A stretch of 64,000 nt of DNA from Salegentibacter lacus (GCF_020164555.1 NZ_JAIQZB010000006.1:158461-222460); one strand, 5' to 3'. Positions 1 through 9,196 are shown, counted from the first letter of the stretch. Notes: generated from the sequence alone by a model not told the origin. Made by a program: numbers and translations.

Positions 1-2
1 TT

Positions 3-785
3 GCCCGGGAGTTATTCGATAACGACGATTCACTTATTCGAATAGATATGAGTGAGTATATGGAGAAATTCGCTATTTCAAGATTAGTTGGAGCACCTCC
101 GGGGTACGTGGGTTACGAAGAAGGTGGCCAGCTTACCGAAAAAGTACGCAGAAAACCATATGCGGTTATTCTTCTCGACGAGGTAGAAAAAGCGCATCCA
201 GATGTTTTCAATATGTTGCTTCAGGTACTGGATGATGGATATTTAACCGATAGCTTAGGAAGAAAGATAGATTTTAGAAATACAATCATTATCATGACTT
301 CCAATATCGGAGCAAGAAAATTGAAAGATTTCGGTCAGGGAGTTGGATTTGGTACTGCTTCACAGCGTTCTCAAGCCGATGAAAATGCACGAAGTGTTAT
401 TGAAAACGCGCTTAAAAAAGCATTTGCACCAGAGTTCCTGAATAGGATTGATGATGTAGTTATCTTTAACAGTCTTGAACGAGAAGACATTCATAAAATT
501 ATTGATATTGAATTAGTTAAACTATTCAGCAGAATTGGAAGTCTTGGTTACGACTTAACACTAAGTGATAAAGCCAAAGATTATATTGCTGAAAAAGGAT
601 TCGATAAACAATATGGTGCAAGACCTTTAAATAGAGCTATTCAGAAATATATTGAAGATGCGCTTGCTGAAGAAATTATCACTTCAAAATTAGCTGAAGG
701 TGATAAGATTTTTATGGATCTCGATGAAGAGAAAAACGAATTAACTATAAAAATTGATAAAGCTATAGAAGAAACAGAATCTTAG
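3..785 (+). CDS. clpC: ATP-dependent Clp protease ATP-binding subunit ClpC (C-terminal part; gene starts before the window)
   Basis: The reading frame is open from base 3 with no start codon, so only the last 260 residues are present. They form most of the second AAA+ module of a ClpC/ClpA-type Hsp100 unfoldase, which feeds substrates to ClpP in the cytoplasm. Visible are the IRIDMSEYMEK segment, the pore loop in GAPPGYVGYEEGG, the Walker B in ILLDEVEKAHPDVFN, an arginine finger in FAPEFLNRIDD, and the sensor-2/D2-small domain GFDKQYGARPLNRAIQKYIE. The C-terminus ends in an acidic tail. A hairpin terminator follows. The call as ClpC rather than ClpB or ClpA rests on the D2 sequence; the N-terminal domains that would settle it are outside the window. 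Confidence 0.93.
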   Translation, partial: ARELFDNDDSLIRIDMSEYMEKFAISRLVGAPPGYVGYEEGGQLTEKVRRKPYAVILLDEVEKAHPDVFNMLLQVLDDGYLTDSLGRKIDFRNTIIIMTSNIGARKLKDFGQGVGFGTASQRSQADENARSVIENALKKAFAPEFLNRIDDVVIFNSLEREDIHKIIDIELVKLFSRIGSLGYDLTLSDKAKDYIAEKGFDKQYGARPLNRAIQKYIEDALAEEIITSKLAEGDKIFMDLDEEKNELTIKIDKAIEETES

Positions 786-813
786 AGTTTTAAAAGATTT
801 ATAATTTTATAAG

Positions 814-851
814 AGGCTATTTGAAAATCTCATTTCGAATAGCCTTTTTTT
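814..851 (+). terminator. Rho-independent terminator after clpC
   Basis: An 8-bp stem, AGGCTATT at 814-821 with AATAGCCT at 838-845, is followed by a run of T. It lies 30 bp after the clpC stop codon. Confidence 0.85.
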
Positions 852-872
852 AATATTATGACTGAAATATAT

Positions 873-880
873 TAAGTTTG
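873..880 (+). promoter_or_regulatory. Bacteroidota-type -7 element upstream of the SpoIIAA-like gene
   Basis: TAAGTTTG matches the TAnnTTTG consensus and lies 22 bp before the ATG at 903. No clear TTG-type -33 box is seen at the usual distance, so this is a partial promoter match. Confidence 0.45.
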
Positions 881-902
881 CAAAGAATTAATCCCTACAT
901 TA

Positions 903-1277
903 ATGACTACTGAAAAAATGGAATTGGAATTTGGGCAGGTGCGCATTTTTCAAAATATCCTTATTGCCGAATTAAATGAAGGTGTCCTATTTACATCAGA
1001 AAATAATCGAGAATTATTAGCTATTGGAAAAGAGGTTTTTCAAGATGGAACCTATGGTTATATTTCTTTCCGCAAGAATTCATATGCTGTAGATCCCATG
1101 GTTTACAGAGAATCTGCCCGGGCCGAAAATTTAAAGGCTATTGCAGTGGTAAGTGAAAATGAGCTTATTAGATTAAATGCGCATAAAGTTGAGCGCCAAT
1201 TTTATAAAGCTCCAAATTCTTTTGAAGTTTTCGACAATTTGGAACAAGCTATAAATTGGATAAAATATAAAATTTAA
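903..1277 (+). CDS. Conserved hypothetical protein, possible STAS/SpoIIAA-like fold
   Basis: A 124-residue soluble protein with alternating short strands and helices and no signal peptide or membrane segment. The repeated motif of a strand (GYISFRKNSYAVDP, then LKAIAVVSEN) followed by a helix, ending in a C-terminal helix NLEQAINWIKYKI, resembles the SpoIIAA-like/STAS fold seen in many small flavobacterial proteins. That is a fold guess only and no function is proposed. It has its own -7 element and sits between a terminator and the convergent hutH. The two stop codons share the four bases TTAA at 1274-1277. Confidence 0.7.
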   Translation: MTTEKMELEFGQVRIFQNILIAELNEGVLFTSENNRELLAIGKEVFQDGTYGYISFRKNSYAVDPMVYRESARAENLKAIAVVSENELIRLNAHKVERQFYKAPNSFEVFDNLEQAINWIKYKI

Positions 1278-2782
1278 TCGAAGATATTTTCTTTGAAATT
1301 GAAATTTTCCAAATAATATTTTGCCGCTTTTATATGGGGTGCCATAGTTACATCATTATGTAATACCGGGACTACCTCTCTAAATTCGGTTAAAACAGAA
1401 TTTAGCATTTCTGATGTTTTTGCCGGCTCTCTAAAGTGCATCGCTTGCGAAGCATTAAATAACTCAATTGCCAATACACTATTTAAATTCTCCACAACCT
1501 TTAAAAGTTTGGTAGCGCCATTTGCTCCCATACTCACGTGATCTTCCTGCCCGTTAGAGGAAACTATAGAATCTACTGAAGCAGGAACCGCCAATTGTTT
1601 ATTCTGACTCACAATACTCGCTGCGGTGTACTGCGGAATCATAAATCCGCTGTTTAAACCTGGGTTTTCAACCAGGAATGCCGGTAAGCCACGAAGTCCC
1701 GAAACCAACTGATAAGTTCTTCTTTCTGAAATATTAGCAAGTTCAGCCAAAGCAATCGCTAAATAGTCTAACGCTAAAGCTAAAGGCTGCCCGTGAAAGT
1801 TTCCGCCGGAAATAATTTTATCTTCTTCAATAAAAATATTGGGATTATCGGTAACCGAATTGATCTCGGTTTTAATGGTCTTCCTTACAAAACTCAGTGT
1901 GTCTTTGCTCGCTCCGTGAACCTGTGGAATGCACCTAAAACTGTAAGGATCCTGTACATTTTCCTTTTCACTTTTCGCAATCTGACTATCCTCCAGGAAT
2001 CTGCGAATTCGTTCAGCGGTTTTAATCTGACCTCTATGTGGTCTAGCGAGATGTACCAGCTCATCAAAAGGGGATAAATTGCAATCGAAAGCATCTATAG
2101 AAACCGAACCAATAAGATCGGCCAGATAAGATAATTTATAAGATTTAAGCAAAGCGTAAACTGCATGTGCACTCATAAATTGCGTCCCGTTTAGCAAGGC
2201 CAAACCTTCCTTCGACTGCAGTTTTAAAGCTTCCAAACCCTGGCTTTTCAGTAAGTCTTCCCCACTAATTATTTCATCTTTAAAATAAACTTCACCCTCT
2301 CCTATTAAAGGCAAAGCCAAATGTGCAAGAGGTGCAAGATCTCCGGAAGCTCCCAAAGAACCCTGTTCATAAACCACAGGTAAAATACCCAGATTGTAAA
2401 AATCGATAAGCCTTAAAACGGTTTCTAACGCAATACCCGAATTCCCGTAGCTTAAAGATTGAATCTTCAGCAAAAGCATCAATTTAACAATCTCTTTGTC
2501 AACTTTATCGCCGGTACCACAAGCGTGGGATTTTACCAGGTTTTCCTGAAGCTCGGTTAATTTACCTGGACTAATTTTTACATTGCATAAAGCCCCGAAA
2601 CCAGTGTTTATTCCATAAATTGGAGTATCGCTTTCGGTAATTTTTTTGTTTAAGTATTTTCTTGATTTTCTAATATTACATTCAGCCTCTTCACTTAGCG
2701 CTAATTGCTTTTTATTCACCAAAATATCTTCAATGGTTTCCAAATCTAAAATGGCTGAACTGATATAATGATGAGGCTGCAT
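1274..2782 (-). CDS. hutH: Histidine ammonia-lyase
   Basis: A 502-residue MIO-type ammonia-lyase, the usual length for bacterial HutH, converting L-histidine to urocanate and ammonia. The self-cyclising MIO triad Ala145-Ser146-Gly147 lies in GSLGASGDLAPLAH. Also visible are the substrate loop YGINTGFGAL, the LVKSHACGTG helix and NGQEDHVSMG. The glutamate in that last motif favours a histidine lyase over a phenylalanine or tyrosine lyase. No hutU, hutI or hutG lies nearby, so the rest of the pathway must be elsewhere. It is read leftward and converges on the preceding gene. The ATG at 2782 fits the family start. Confidence 0.95.
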   Translation of the reverse strand: MQPHHYISSAILDLETIEDILVNKKQLALSEEAECNIRKSRKYLNKKITESDTPIYGINTGFGALCNVKISPGKLTELQENLVKSHACGTGDKVDKEIVKLMLLLKIQSLSYGNSGIALETVLRLIDFYNLGILPVVYEQGSLGASGDLAPLAHLALPLIGEGEVYFKDEIISGEDLLKSQGLEALKLQSKEGLALLNGTQFMSAHAVYALLKSYKLSYLADLIGSVSIDAFDCNLSPFDELVHLARPHRGQIKTAERIRRFLEDSQIAKSEKENVQDPYSFRCIPQVHGASKDTLSFVRKTIKTEINSVTDNPNIFIEEDKIISGGNFHGQPLALALDYLAIALAELANISERRTYQLVSGLRGLPAFLVENPGLNSGFMIPQYTAASIVSQNKQLAVPASVDSIVSSNGQEDHVSMGANGATKLLKVVENLNSVLAIELFNASQAMHFREPAKTSEMLNSVLTEFREVVPVLHNDVTMAPHIKAAKYYLENFNFKENIFD

Positions 2783-3034
2783 AAATTATAATATTAGGTA
2801 ATAAAGTGTTATTTTGAATCTATTGCAATTACAATGATTACAGGCTTATTCTACTATATAAAAAGAAAATATTTTTAACCAAAAAAAAGATTAGAATTCA
2901 TCGATTCAATGCTAAATAACATCCTTTTTATTTCTGCGTCAAAAATCCTATTTCTACTGATGTAAACCAAATTTAAACCTAAAATTTTAAGAATTTATCA
3001 AACTAAAACTATAAACAATTCAAAAAAAAGCAAA

Positions 3035-4558
3035 TTACACCTTCTTCTCATCTTTCATTAAAGTCAAAAATGCTTTCCCCAGGTTATCGCTAATATCTCC
3101 TGAAGTTAAAGCTTCATAACCTCTTTCTTCAGCGCAAATATCTCCTGAAAGTCCGTGTAGATAAACACCTAAAATCGCTGCAACAAGTGGTTCGTATTTT
3201 TGCGACATTAAACCTGCAATAATTCCTGAGAGCACATCGCCACTTCCAGCGGTGGCCATACCGGGATTCCCGGAGTTGTTTATATAAGTGTGTTTCCCGC
3301 TGAAAACAAAGGTGTGTGCTCCTTTTAGAACCAAAATCACCTTATATTTCTTCGTGAAAGCTTCAATTTTATTGATCTTTTCAAAATCGTCTTCCCATTT
3401 CCCTATCAGTCGCTCCAATTCCTTAGGATGTGGCGTTAATACAGAATTCTTCGGAAGCATTTCCAGAAGTACGTTATTTTCAGAAAGCATATTTAGTCCG
3501 TCTGCGTCTATGAGCATAGGATTTTCAGTTTTCTCCAACAGGCCTTTAAACGCTTTTACAGTCCTGGAAGATTTACCTGCACCCATTCCGAAACAGATCA
3601 CATCGGGCTCCAGATCGGTTTCAATATTGGTGAGTTCCTTATCATCATGATCGGTAATCACCATAGCTTCCGGGAAGTTGGTTTGTAAAATTTCGTATCC
3701 ACATTTTGGCACAAAAACACTACATAAACCTGCTCCCGCCCTAAGCGTAGATTTTGCCGAAAGCACCATACTTCCAATCTTTCCATAACTACCACCAATC
3801 ACAAGGCTGTGACCGTAATCCCCTTTATGGGAATTTTTATTTCGTGGTTTATAAAGTTGCCTGGCTTCCCGTTTTCCAATGAGCTGCGCCATAGCTTTAA
3901 CTTTTTTTAGATATGCACGATCTAAACCAATATCTAAAACCTGGACTTCTCCCGAAAACTTCATAGTTTGCGGCAGAAAAAATACAATTTTGGGAGTTTG
4001 AAAAGTCAGCGTATAATTTGCTTTGATAACCGCAGCATCTTTTGCCGGAACCTTATTTGGGAATAATCCAGAAGGCATATCTACAGCAAGGCAAAATGCT
4101 CCCGATTCATTAATATGTAAAAGCAATTCTGCCAGCCAGCCTTCTGCCGGACGGTTAAGGCCGATTCCAAAAATGGCATCTACCACAAAATCTCCAGGGG
4201 AAATTTCAGGAAAATCTTCTTCTCGTTTTATCAATTCCGGCCAGATATGGCTTTCCTTTTTATAACGATCATAATTCACCAGGAAATCATCAGAACGTTT
4301 ATCGCTGTAATTAACCACGTAAACTTCAACTTTATAGCCGTATTTGTGAAGTAAACGTGCAACTACGAGTCCGTCACCACCATTATTCCCTATTCCGCAG
4401 AAAATTTTAATATTGATATCTGCACCTTCCAGCCTTGCATGAATTTCGTTAAAAACCAGGCTTGCGGCCCGCTCCATCAAGCGGGTACTGGAAATTCCTT
4501 CAGTTTTAATTGTAATTTCATCAGCTTCTTTTAATTGTTCTGCAGATAATATTTTCAT
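3035..4558 (-). CDS. nnr: Bifunctional NAD(P)H-hydrate repair enzyme (epimerase plus ADP/ATP-dependent dehydratase)
   Basis: An N-terminal YjeF_N domain carries GIGNNGGDGLVVARLL and the DAIFGIGLNRP loop, and is the S/R epimerase of hydrated NAD(P)H. The C-terminal ribokinase-like domain has the NSHKGDYGHSLVIGGS start, LTPHPKELERLIG, and the catalytic GNPGMATAGSGDVLSGIIAGL motif of the dehydratase. The fused length of about 507 residues is typical. The frame is open to an ATG at 4582, but the ATG at 4558 (MKILSAEQ) aligns with the usual start of the family and is preferred. About 250 bp of AT-rich DNA separates it from hutH, so it is probably transcribed on its own. Confidence 0.94.
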   Translation of the reverse strand: MKILSAEQLKEADEITIKTEGISSTRLMERAASLVFNEIHARLEGADINIKIFCGIGNNGGDGLVVARLLHKYGYKVEVYVVNYSDKRSDDFLVNYDRYKKESHIWPELIKREEDFPEISPGDFVVDAIFGIGLNRPAEGWLAELLLHINESGAFCLAVDMPSGLFPNKVPAKDAAVIKANYTLTFQTPKIVFFLPQTMKFSGEVQVLDIGLDRAYLKKVKAMAQLIGKREARQLYKPRNKNSHKGDYGHSLVIGGSYGKIGSMVLSAKSTLRAGAGLCSVFVPKCGYEILQTNFPEAMVITDHDDKELTNIETDLEPDVICFGMGAGKSSRTVKAFKGLLEKTENPMLIDADGLNMLSENNVLLEMLPKNSVLTPHPKELERLIGKWEDDFEKINKIEAFTKKYKVILVLKGAHTFVFSGKHTYINNSGNPGMATAGSGDVLSGIIAGLMSQKYEPLVAAILGVYLHGLSGDICAEERGYEALTSGDISDNLGKAFLTLMKDEKKV

Positions 4559-4751
4559 AATTGGCTTCGTTGAAATTTTCATTCATAAAATTACAAATTA
4601 ATGCCTGAAAGCATCGATCTAAAAATTTAATCTAAACTTAAATTTCAAATAAATTTGCCAATAAAAGTTTAAGATTGAAGCTCAATATCTACAGAAATTG
4701 CGAGTCCGACCTATTGATATAATGATTCTTCATAAAAAGCCCTTTTTAATA

Positions 4752-4780
4752 TTGTATTCAAAGTGAAATCAATAAATTTG
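4752..4780 (+). promoter_or_regulatory. Promoter of gcvT
   Basis: TTG at 4752-4754 is followed 18 bp later by TAAATTTG at 4773-4780, a good match to the Bacteroidota -33/-7 promoter. The predicted transcription start leaves a 5' leader of only about 10 bases before the ATG at 4797. Confidence 0.65.
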
Positions 4781-4796
4781 CGCAAATTTTAGATAA

Positions 4797-5879
4797 ATGA
4801 AAGATGTAGCCCTCGCTGCCAGACATAAAGAATTAAATGCCAAAATGGTACCCTTTGCAGGCTATAATATGCCTGTATCTTACGAAGGTGTTAATATTGA
4901 ACACCAAAACGTTCGCGAAAAATTAGGTGTTTTTGATGTTTCCCATATGGGAGAATTTCTAATTACCGGTGATAAAGCATTGGAGCTTATCCAGAAAATT
5001 ACCACCAACGATGCTTCAAAGCTGGTCGACGGGAAAGCGCAATATACCGTGATGCCTAACGAAACCGGTGGAATTGTTGACGATTTAATTATTTACAGGA
5101 TTAATTCTGAAAAATATTTGCTGGTAGTTAATGCTTCTAACATAGATAAAGACTGGAACTGGATCGCACAGCATAACTCGATGGATGCTACGATGCGAGA
5201 TATGTCTGACGAATTTTCTCTTTTAGCCATTCAGGGACCAAAAGCTGCTGAGGCAATGCAAGCTTTGACCGATGTAGATCTTTCTAACATGAAGTTCTAC
5301 ACCTTTGAAGTTGCTGAATTTGCAGGAATTGACAAAGTTATTATTTCGGCTACGGGTTATACCGGTAGCGGTGGATTTGAGATCTATTTCAAAAACGAAG
5401 ATGCCGAGCAAATTTGGGATCGGGTTATGGAAGCCGGAAAAGACTACGGAATAAAGCCTATTGGTTTGGCTGCACGTGACACTTTAAGATTGGAAATGGG
5501 CTTTTGCCTTTACGGAAATGATATAGATGAAACCACTTCCCCAATTGAAGCTAAACTGGGTTGGATTACCAAATTCACCAAAGACTTTATCAATTCTGAA
5601 GCATTAAAGAAGGAAAAAGAAGAAGGACCAAAACGAAAACTTATCGCTTTTGAATTGGAAGAACGCGGAATACCACGCAAGGGTTACGAAATTGAAGATG
5701 AAGATGGCAAGGTTATTGGCGAAGTAACTTCTGGGACAATGTCACCATCGCTGGAGAAAGGAATAGGTTTAGGCTACGTGCCTTCTGAAGTTGCTAAATT
5801 TGGCAACAAGATTTTTATAAAAGTTAGAAAAAAATCCATTCCGGCCGTACAGGTGAAATTGCCCTTTTATAAAGGATAA
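4797..5879 (+). CDS. gcvT: Glycine cleavage system aminomethyltransferase (T protein)
   Basis: A 360-residue folate-dependent T protein, which takes the aminomethyl group from lipoylated H protein and makes methylene-tetrahydrofolate and ammonia. Family signatures are [16 protein letters not shown] at the N-terminus, [45 protein letters not shown], the [21 protein letters not shown] substrate loop, and a C-terminal barrel with [21 protein letters not shown]. The length matches family members. The gene follows a recognisable promoter, and the next gene starts 3 bp after its stop. No gcvH or gcvP is nearby, as is common in Flavobacteriia. Confidence 0.97.
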   Translation: MKDVALAARHKELNAKMVPFAGYNMPVSYEGVNIEHQNVREKLGVFDVSHMGEFLITGDKALELIQKITTNDASKLVDGKAQYTVMPNETGGIVDDLIIYRINSEKYLLVVNASNIDKDWNWIAQHNSMDATMRDMSDEFSLLAIQGPKAAEAMQALTDVDLSNMKFYTFEVAEFAGIDKVIISATGYTGSGGFEIYFKNEDAEQIWDRVMEAGKDYGIKPIGLAARDTLRLEMGFCLYGNDIDETTSPIEAKLGWITKFTKDFINSEALKKEKEEGPKRKLIAFELEERGIPRKGYEIEDEDGKVIGEVTSGTMSPSLEKGIGLGYVPSEVAKFGNKIFIKVRKKSIPAVQVKLPFYKG

Positions 5880-5882
5880 TTT

Positions 5883-6698
5883 TTGGAACGAATCTTAATT
5901 TTAGGAGCAAGCGGCTTTATAGGCAATGCCTTATATAAAGAGCTATGCTCCTTTTTTGATACTCACGGCACCTACCACACTCCAAACCGCGTTTTTGAAG
6001 AAAATCACCAGTTCCATCATTTTGATATGGAAACTGAAAATATCGAGATCCTGCTTCAAAATGTAAAACCAACGATTATTATCTCTGCAGTTCGGGGAAA
6101 TTTTGACGCGCAGATCATCACGCATTTTGAGATTATCAATTACATCCTTACCCATAAATGTAAATTGCTGTTTGTTTCATCGGCCAATGTATTTGATGCT
6201 TTCACCAATTTTCCCTCTTATGAATACGACAAAACTTTATCGCAAAGTATTTACGGTCGCTTTAAAATTAAGATTGAAAATGCGCTGCTAAGACTGCCAA
6301 ACGATAAATACAATATTTTACGTTTACCAATGGTTTTTGGGCATAATTCTCCCCGATTAAAACAAATTAAAACGCTTATTGATCTAGGAGAAGCCATAGA
6401 AGTTTTCCCTAATGTGGTTATTAATGTAACCGAAATTGAAAAAGTAACCCAGCAAATTCATTATATCATCAACCGGAAAAAACAGGGAGTTTTTCATTTA
6501 GGCAGCAGCGATTTGGTTCATCAAAAAGATTTTATTGAAGAAGTTTGTGAAGTTTTAGGACATAAAAATCTAGTATTTAAAAATATCTACGATTCCAATT
6601 TCGACCGGTTTTTAGCCGTTTTGCCTAAAGAAAATATTCTACCCAAAAACTTACAGGTTTCGGTAAATCAGGTTACAAAGGCTTCAGTAAAGAATTAG
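5883..6698 (+). CDS. NAD-dependent epimerase/dehydratase, RmlD-like sugar-nucleotide-binding family
   Basis: A 271-residue Rossmann protein that opens with the dinucleotide motif ILILGASGFIGNALYKEL. Mid-protein it has LLFVSSANVFDAF, then SIYGRFKIKIENALL, in which the tyrosine and lysine of the YxxxK catalytic pair are spaced YGRFK. LRLPMVFGH follows. This resembles RmlD (dTDP-4-dehydrorhamnose reductase-like) proteins, but the substrate cannot be read from the sequence. It begins with TTG three bases after the gcvT stop, so it is almost certainly cotranscribed with gcvT. The TTG start is inferred from the Rossmann motif, which begins immediately after it. Confidence 0.85.
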   Translation: MERILILGASGFIGNALYKELCSFFDTHGTYHTPNRVFEENHQFHHFDMETENIEILLQNVKPTIIISAVRGNFDAQIITHFEIINYILTHKCKLLFVSSANVFDAFTNFPSYEYDKTLSQSIYGRFKIKIENALLRLPNDKYNILRLPMVFGHNSPRLKQIKTLIDLGEAIEVFPNVVINVTEIEKVTQQIHYIINRKKQGVFHLGSSDLVHQKDFIEEVCEVLGHKNLVFKNIYDSNFDRFLAVLPKENILPKNLQVSVNQVTKASVKN

Positions 6699-6786
6699 GT
6701 GTTAATCTTGTACTAAAAGCGATTTAGATTTAAAATTCAGGCTTTAGTTGCTTAAATTTAAAGGACTAATCACTAAAATTTTTACA

Positions 6787-7077
6787 ATGAAAAAGCTAAG
6801 CGAAGACGAAATCAATAAAAAGCTGGAGAATCTTGAAGGATGGGTTTATAAAGATAATGCTATTCATACCTCTTTTCAGTTTGCAGATTTTAAAGATGCT
6901 TTTACGGTAATGACACGTATTGCTTTTGAGGCCGAAGCCCAGCAGCATCACCCAAACTGGGGAAATGTTTACAACGAACTCGAAATCTCCCTTTCCACCC
7001 ACGATGCCGACGGGGTGACCGAAAAAGATTTTAAGCTAGCAAAAGCTGTCGAAGAAATAGTAGAGGCTTCAGCTTAA
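6787..7077 (+). CDS. phhB: 4a-hydroxytetrahydrobiopterin dehydratase (pterin-4a-carbinolamine dehydratase)
   Basis: A 96-residue protein with the family helix-strand pattern and catalytic histidines in EAEAQQHHPNWGNVYNEL, followed by the SLSTHDADGVTEKDFKLAKAVEEI C-terminal segment. It dehydrates the 4a-hydroxy-pterin formed by aromatic amino-acid hydroxylases. The frame extends upstream to a TTG at 6748, but the ATG at 6787 (MKKLSEDEINKKLENL) gives the standard length and start. No hydroxylase gene is adjacent. A strong terminator follows. Confidence 0.93.
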   Translation: MKKLSEDEINKKLENLEGWVYKDNAIHTSFQFADFKDAFTVMTRIAFEAEAQQHHPNWGNVYNELEISLSTHDADGVTEKDFKLAKAVEEIVEASA

Positions 7078-7105
7078 ATTCAAGATAAATAATTTCAAAA
7101 AATTT

Positions 7106-7143
7106 AAAGCTTCCAATTTTTAAATTGAATTGGAAGCTTTTTT
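7106..7143 (+). terminator. Strong Rho-independent terminator after the pterin dehydratase
   Basis: A perfect 13-bp stem (7106-7118 with 7128-7140) and a 9-base loop, followed by T residues to 7143. The -7 promoter element of the next gene begins at 7145, so the two signals overlap or abut. Confidence 0.92.
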
Positions 7144-7144
7144 A

Positions 7145-7152
7145 TATTTTTG
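7145..7152 (+). promoter_or_regulatory. -7 element for the YebC-family gene
   Basis: TATTTTTG matches TAnnTTTG and lies 24 bp before the ATG at 7176. A TTG at 7125-7127, inside the terminator loop, could act as the -33 box with a 17-bp spacer. Confidence 0.5.
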
Positions 7153-7175
7153 CCTCAATTTTTTATTCAGAATAC

Positions 7176-7895
7176 ATGGGAAGAGCATTTGAATTTAGAA
7201 AGGCGCGTAAGATGAAACGCTGGTCTGCAATGGCCAAAGCCTTTACCCGTATTGGAAAAGATATCGTGATGGCCGTAAAAGAAGGCGGTCCCGATCCTGA
7301 CACCAATTCCAAGTTAAGAGCAATTATCCAGAACGCGAAAAGCGTGAATATGCCCAAAGACAATATTGAACGTGCCATTAAAAGGGCAAGTGATAAAAGT
7401 CAGGGCGATTATAAAATTGTTTTATTTGAAGGTTATGCCCCTCACGGAATTGCCGTCTTGGTAGAAACCGCTACCGATAATAACAACCGTACCGTCGCCA
7501 ATGTTCGCTCTCATTTTAATAAATGTGACGGAAACCTGGGAACTTCAGGTTCGGTAGAATTTATGTTTGACCATACTTGTAATTTCAGGTTAAATGCTGA
7601 AGGATTAGATGTGGAAGAACTGGAGCTGGAATTTATAGATTTTGGCGCCGAAGAGGTTTTTGAAGATGAAGACGGAATTCACATTTACGCACCCTTTGAA
7701 TATTTTGGGGCTATCCAAAAAGAACTAGAAAACCGGGAAATTGAAATACTTTCTTCAGGATTTGAAAGAATTCCACAGGTAACCAAACCACTTTCGGCAG
7801 AAGAAGCCGCTGATGTTGAAAAACTACTGGAACGACTGGAAGAAGATGATGACGTCCAAAATGTATATCATACTATGCAAGAAACTGAAGATTAA
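7176..7895 (+). CDS. YebC/PmpR-family DNA-binding regulatory protein
   Basis: A 239-residue cytoplasmic protein of the YebC/TACO1 family. It opens with MGRAFEFRKARKMKRWSAMA, continues with the DPDTNSKLRAIIQNAKSVNMPKD motif and GYAPHGIAVLVETATDNNNRT, and ends in an acidic domain. Family members act as transcriptional regulators or help translation of proline-rich stretches; which applies here is unknown. The open frame reaches a TTG at 7125, but that start would lie in the upstream terminator, and the ATG at 7176 matches the conserved N-terminus. It is monocistronic, with a terminator on each side. Confidence 0.94.
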   Translation: MGRAFEFRKARKMKRWSAMAKAFTRIGKDIVMAVKEGGPDPDTNSKLRAIIQNAKSVNMPKDNIERAIKRASDKSQGDYKIVLFEGYAPHGIAVLVETATDNNNRTVANVRSHFNKCDGNLGTSGSVEFMFDHTCNFRLNAEGLDVEELELEFIDFGAEEVFEDEDGIHIYAPFEYFGAIQKELENREIEILSSGFERIPQVTKPLSAEEAADVEKLLERLEEDDDVQNVYHTMQETED

Positions 7896-7927
7896 TTATA
7901 GTTAGTTTCTTTTCAGAATAAGACATA

Positions 7928-7960
7928 AAAAAAGCTGTTTGTTCTCCAAACAGCTTTTTT
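7928..7960. terminator. Bidirectional terminator between yebC-type gene and proline dehydrogenase
   Basis: A 14-bp perfect stem (7928-7941 with 7947-7960) with a 5-base loop. It has A residues on the left arm and T residues on the right, so it can stop transcription from both convergent genes. Confidence 0.9.
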
Positions 7961-7965
7961 AATTT

Positions 7966-9168
7966 TTAATGCTCTCCCCTATCGTGTTTGGTAGGTTGCC
8001 CTTTTCGGCGTTTCTTTTCTTCTTCTAAAAGAGAAAGTTCACGACCCGTTTGTCCTTTTACAGAAGTATTTTCCTGTGCCCTTCTTAATAAATAAGGCAC
8101 TACTTCTCTTACAGGTCCAAAGGGCAATAATTTTGCCGAATTATATCCTTTCTTGGCCAGGTTATAACTAATATGGTCACTCATCCCATACAACTGGCTA
8201 AACCAAATACGGTCGTCGTTTAAAGGCAAGCCTTTATCTTCCATACTTTGTAGCGCAAGGTAATTACTCACCTCGTTGTGCGTTCCTATAAATAAGTGAA
8301 TATCATTAAGATTTGCTAAACAATAAGACATCACGCTGTTAAAGTTAACATCGGTGGCTTCTTTGTTTTCACAAATTGGTGTAGTATAATTGTATTTTTT
8401 AGCACGTGCATTTTCCTTTTCCATATAAGCACCACGTACAATTTTAGCTCCTATTTTAAAGCCTTCTTTTTTAGCTCTTTCGTGAAGATTCTTTACATAT
8501 TCCAATCTGTCCCAACGGTAGCACTGAAAAGTATTATAAATAAGGATTTTCTCCTTATTATACTTCTTCATCATTTCCTCCATCAATTCATCGGCTGCGA
8601 GTTGCATCCAGCTTTCCTCGGCATCGGCATATAACCTTACGTTATTATCGTAAGCGCATTTACAAAGAGTATCAACTCTTTCCTTAACACGGTCCCATTC
8701 TTCTTTTTCATCGTCACTAAGGTTAACCCGTTCCGTGATTTTTTCCCAAATGGCAAACCTTCCAATTCCGGTAGGTTTAAAAAGAGAAAACGGTAATTCT
8801 TCACTTTTCGCAGCAAATTTAATCAGCTTCATTTTCTTATCTAAAGCAGCATCGAACTGTTCTTCAGTCTCCTTTCCTTCTACCGAATAATCAAGGATTC
8901 CATGCAGTTTTTCAGCATACATCTCTTTGGTTAGCGGCTTGCAATCATCTTCGGTCACACCACCACAAAACTGCTCAAAAATGGTCTTTTTAATCAGTCC
9001 TTCTACAGGCAGGTGAAGTTTTAAAGAAATTTTAGTCAACCAGGAACCGGCGTCAACCAGCTGCTTGTTTTTCATCATGCTGAACAAAAAGATAGCACGA
9101 TCCAGTTCTAAATCAGATTTTAATTTAAAAGCTGTTTTAGTATCATTAAAAATTTTTCTATTAATCAT
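7966..9168 (-). CDS. Proline dehydrogenase (monofunctional, FAD-dependent)
   Basis: A 400-residue ProDH-family protein oxidising L-proline to pyrroline-5-carboxylate. The (beta/alpha)8 barrel motifs visible are FSLFKPTGIGRFA near the start, YNTFQCYRWDRLEYV, KIGAKIVRGAYMEKENARA, FIGTHNEVSN and the FAD/substrate motif LPFGPVREVVPYLLRRAQEN. There is no P5C dehydrogenase domain, so this is the short form rather than PutA. The frame reaches a GTG at 9189, but a TATATTTG promoter element on this strand at 9189-9196 would place transcription downstream of that codon, which favours the ATG at 9168. Confidence 0.94.
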   Translation of the reverse strand: MINRKIFNDTKTAFKLKSDLELDRAIFLFSMMKNKQLVDAGSWLTKISLKLHLPVEGLIKKTIFEQFCGGVTEDDCKPLTKEMYAEKLHGILDYSVEGKETEEQFDAALDKKMKLIKFAAKSEELPFSLFKPTGIGRFAIWEKITERVNLSDDEKEEWDRVKERVDTLCKCAYDNNVRLYADAEESWMQLAADELMEEMMKKYNKEKILIYNTFQCYRWDRLEYVKNLHERAKKEGFKIGAKIVRGAYMEKENARAKKYNYTTPICENKEATDVNFNSVMSYCLANLNDIHLFIGTHNEVSNYLALQSMEDKGLPLNDDRIWFSQLYGMSDHISYNLAKKGYNSAKLLPFGPVREVVPYLLRRAQENTSVKGQTGRELSLLEEEKKRRKGQPTKHDRGEH

Positions 9169-9188
9169 GGGGTATGTCTTGATTAGCA

Positions 9189-9196
9189 CAAATATA
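9189..9196 (-). promoter_or_regulatory. -7 element for proline dehydrogenase
   Basis: Read on the minus strand this is TATATTTG, an exact TAnnTTTG match about 20 bp before the ATG at 9168. No clear -33 TTG was found at the usual spacing. Confidence 0.5.

Noticed and set aside
1793..2094. Frames within hutH in other reading frames
   Set aside because: They are covered by a complete, motif-rich hutH and show no independent support.
2968..3001. Promoter for hutH (TAAATTTG on the minus strand at 2975-2968)
   Set aside because: The -7 match is good, but it is about 190 bp from the start codon and the nearest TTG gives a 23-bp spacer, longer than usual. It was not reported as a feature.
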